A stretch of DNA of 64,000 nt from positions 806,001 to 870,000 of the forward strand of contig CAWBDS010000003.1 of NCBI GenBank assembly GCA_963787645.1. Direction: 5' to 3'. Within the stretch, counting starts at the first letter, position 1. The number at the start of each line of letters is the position of its first letter. Below the pieces are notes generated by a model, which did no database searches, had not been told where the DNA came from, and saw only the letters and a list, made by a program, of their open reading frames with translations. Positions 63,228 through 64,000 of this stretch are shown in pieces. The position numbers and the translations under genes were made by a program. The DNA is from Palsa-504 sp963787645. Its GTDB lineage: Bacteria; Actinomycetota; Actinomycetes; Streptosporangiales; Streptosporangiaceae.

Positions 63228-64000
63228 ATGTCCAAAAGGGTCAGCCGACCATCCACACAGGAAGCCAGGCCAACCTCGACGGCCGGACCGCCGGGCGAGT
63301 GCCTGCAGGTCCGGATCGCGGCGCCGCGCATCGATCTCGACCGGGGCGGCCCGGCGGTGTCGGTCGTCATACCTACGCTCAACGAGGCTAAGAACCTGCC
63401 GTTCCTCGCCACCCGGATGCCCTCGGGAGTGGCCGAGATCATCCTGGTCGACGGGCACTCGACCGATGACACGGTGCTGATCGCACGGTTGCTGTGGCCG
63501 GACGTCCGCATCGTGCACCAGAATCGCCGCGGCAAGGGGAACGCGCTGGCCTGCGGCTTCGCCGCAGCAACCGGCGACATCATCGTCGCGATCGACGCCG
63601 ACGGCTCGATGGACCCGGGAGAGATCCCGTATTTCGTCAGCGCACTGGTCCAGGGCGCGGACTACGTCAAGGGCAGCCGGTTCACCCCCGGCGGCGGCTC
63701 GTCGGACATCACCAGGATCCGGGCCCTAGGCAACCGGATGCTCAACATATGCACCGCGCTGGTCCACCGGACCGCGTTCACCGACCTGTGCTATGGCTTC
63801 AATGCGTTCTGGCGCGTCGTCCTTCCGGTCCTGGCGCTGGAGGTGGGCGACGGCGGCAAGCGGCGCTGGGGCGACGGCTTCGAGATCGAGACCTTCATCA
63901 ACATCCGGGCCCACTGCGCCGGGCTCAAGGTAGCCGAGGTGCCCTCATTCGAAGCCCCGCGCCTGAACGGGACCAGCAACCTGCGGGCGCTCACCGACGG
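63228..64000 (+). CDS. GT2-family glycosyltransferase, cut by window end
   Basis: ATG 63228, preceded by GGGGGGAG, opens a frame to the window end (257 residues so far). GT-A fold: VSVVIPTLNEAKNLPFLATR, EIILVDGHSTDDTVLIA, RRGKGNALACGFAAATGDII and the metal-binding DxD in VAIDADGSMDPGEIP. KGSRFTPGGGSSDITRIRAL is typical of polyprenyl-phosphate mannosyl/glucosyl transferases. The first ~45 residues are a polar extension. Probable glycan-assembly gene of the same locus. Confidence 0.85.
   Translation, partial: MSKRVSRPSTQEARPTSTAGPPGECLQVRIAAPRIDLDRGGPAVSVVIPTLNEAKNLPFLATRMPSGVAEIILVDGHSTDDTVLIARLLWPDVRIVHQNRRGKGNALACGFAAATGDIIVAIDADGSMDPGEIPYFVSALVQGADYVKGSRFTPGGGSSDITRIRALGNRMLNICTALVHRTAFTDLCYGFNAFWRVVLPVLALEVGDGGKRRWGDGFEIETFINIRAHCAGLKVAEVPSFEAPRLNGTSNLRALTD

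Noticed and set aside
53807..64000. A full exosortase/PEP-CTERM system
   Set aside because: No exosortase and no PEP motif before the esterase's C-terminal helix; only the associated enzyme types are present in the window.
1..64000. CRISPR arrays, tRNA or rRNA genes, prophage or integrase
   Set aside because: No regularly spaced repeats, no RNA gene sequence and no phage structural or integrase genes were recognised.

Overview
The window is very GC-rich, with strong G/C third-position bias. It carries actinobacterial hallmarks: a WhiB protein, an F420-dependent luciferase-like oxidoreductase, a DUF222/HNH gene, DUF3040, DUF1684 and DUF445 proteins, and an RsbW-like kinase with a STAS partner. 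It most likely comes from a soil-type Actinomycetota chromosome with large accessory content; I cannot place it below phylum. No rRNA, tRNA, CRISPR array or prophage was seen.

Layout. 1-5.3 kb: a molybdopterin oxidoreductase operon (fused FeS/NrfD subunit, catalytic subunit, frameshifted TorD-type chaperone). 5.3-12 kb: HesB-like protein, isoprenylcysteine-methyltransferase-like protein, an APC permease / small acidic protein / MFS operon, F420 oxidoreductase, RsbW-like kinase, DinB-like protein. 12-16 kb: a decayed DUF222/HNH gene, a stub of an EamA transporter, and a complete insertion sequence with terminal inverted repeats and a 5-bp target duplication. 16-20.3 kb: MrpE/MrpF, STAS, DUF3040, msrB-msrA, DUF1684, a VIT-family transporter. 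20.3-26.2 kb: gene remnants, a WSGW-repeat beta-propeller, WhiB, a ScoMcrA-head protein, carboxymuconolactone decarboxylase, a TetR/cupin pair, a methyltransferase, a broken Bax-inhibitor gene. 26.3-33.3 kb: DEAD-box helicase, a SLOG-SLATT-like membrane protein, AlkA-like glycosylase, truncated SMR pump, orphan response regulator, decayed cation/proton antiporter, PIG-L-like protein. 33.4-43.6 kb: peptidoglycan-binding protein, DUF445, tautomerase, eroded LuxR/AAA regulator, a TPP-riboswitch-controlled CytX-like transporter, a sensor-like membrane protein, a MacB/FtsX-like ABC pair. 43.5-52.3 kb: a sugar ABC importer divergent from a LacI regulator and a GH3 glycosidase, with a convergent transketolase, resembling xylobiose (bxl) loci. 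52.4 kb to the end: a lipoprotein, then a probable surface glycolipid or exopolysaccharide locus (methyltransferase, acyl carrier protein, anchored esterase, two GT4 enzymes, a GH5-like enzyme; opposite, a fatty acyl-AMP ligase and two alpha/beta hydrolases; then a GT2).

How genes work together. Translational overlaps (ATGA, GTGA, TGATG) tie together the molybdoenzyme, APC-MFS, msrBA, sugar importer, LacI-GH3, ABC efflux and acyl-ligase/hydrolase units. The sugar locus has a readable sigma70-type promoter with an inverted repeat just downstream and a second one beside lacI.

Most unusual is the number of interrupted genes. About eight look multiply degenerate (DUF222/HNH, EamA, FCD regulator, nucleoside phosphorylase, Bax inhibitor, SMR, cation/proton antiporter, LuxR/AAA). 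About eight more carry one or a few single-base frameshifts. Several joins fall where intact relatives have the same short residue string on both sides, suggesting deletions between short direct repeats; the single-base shifts could equally be sequencing error.
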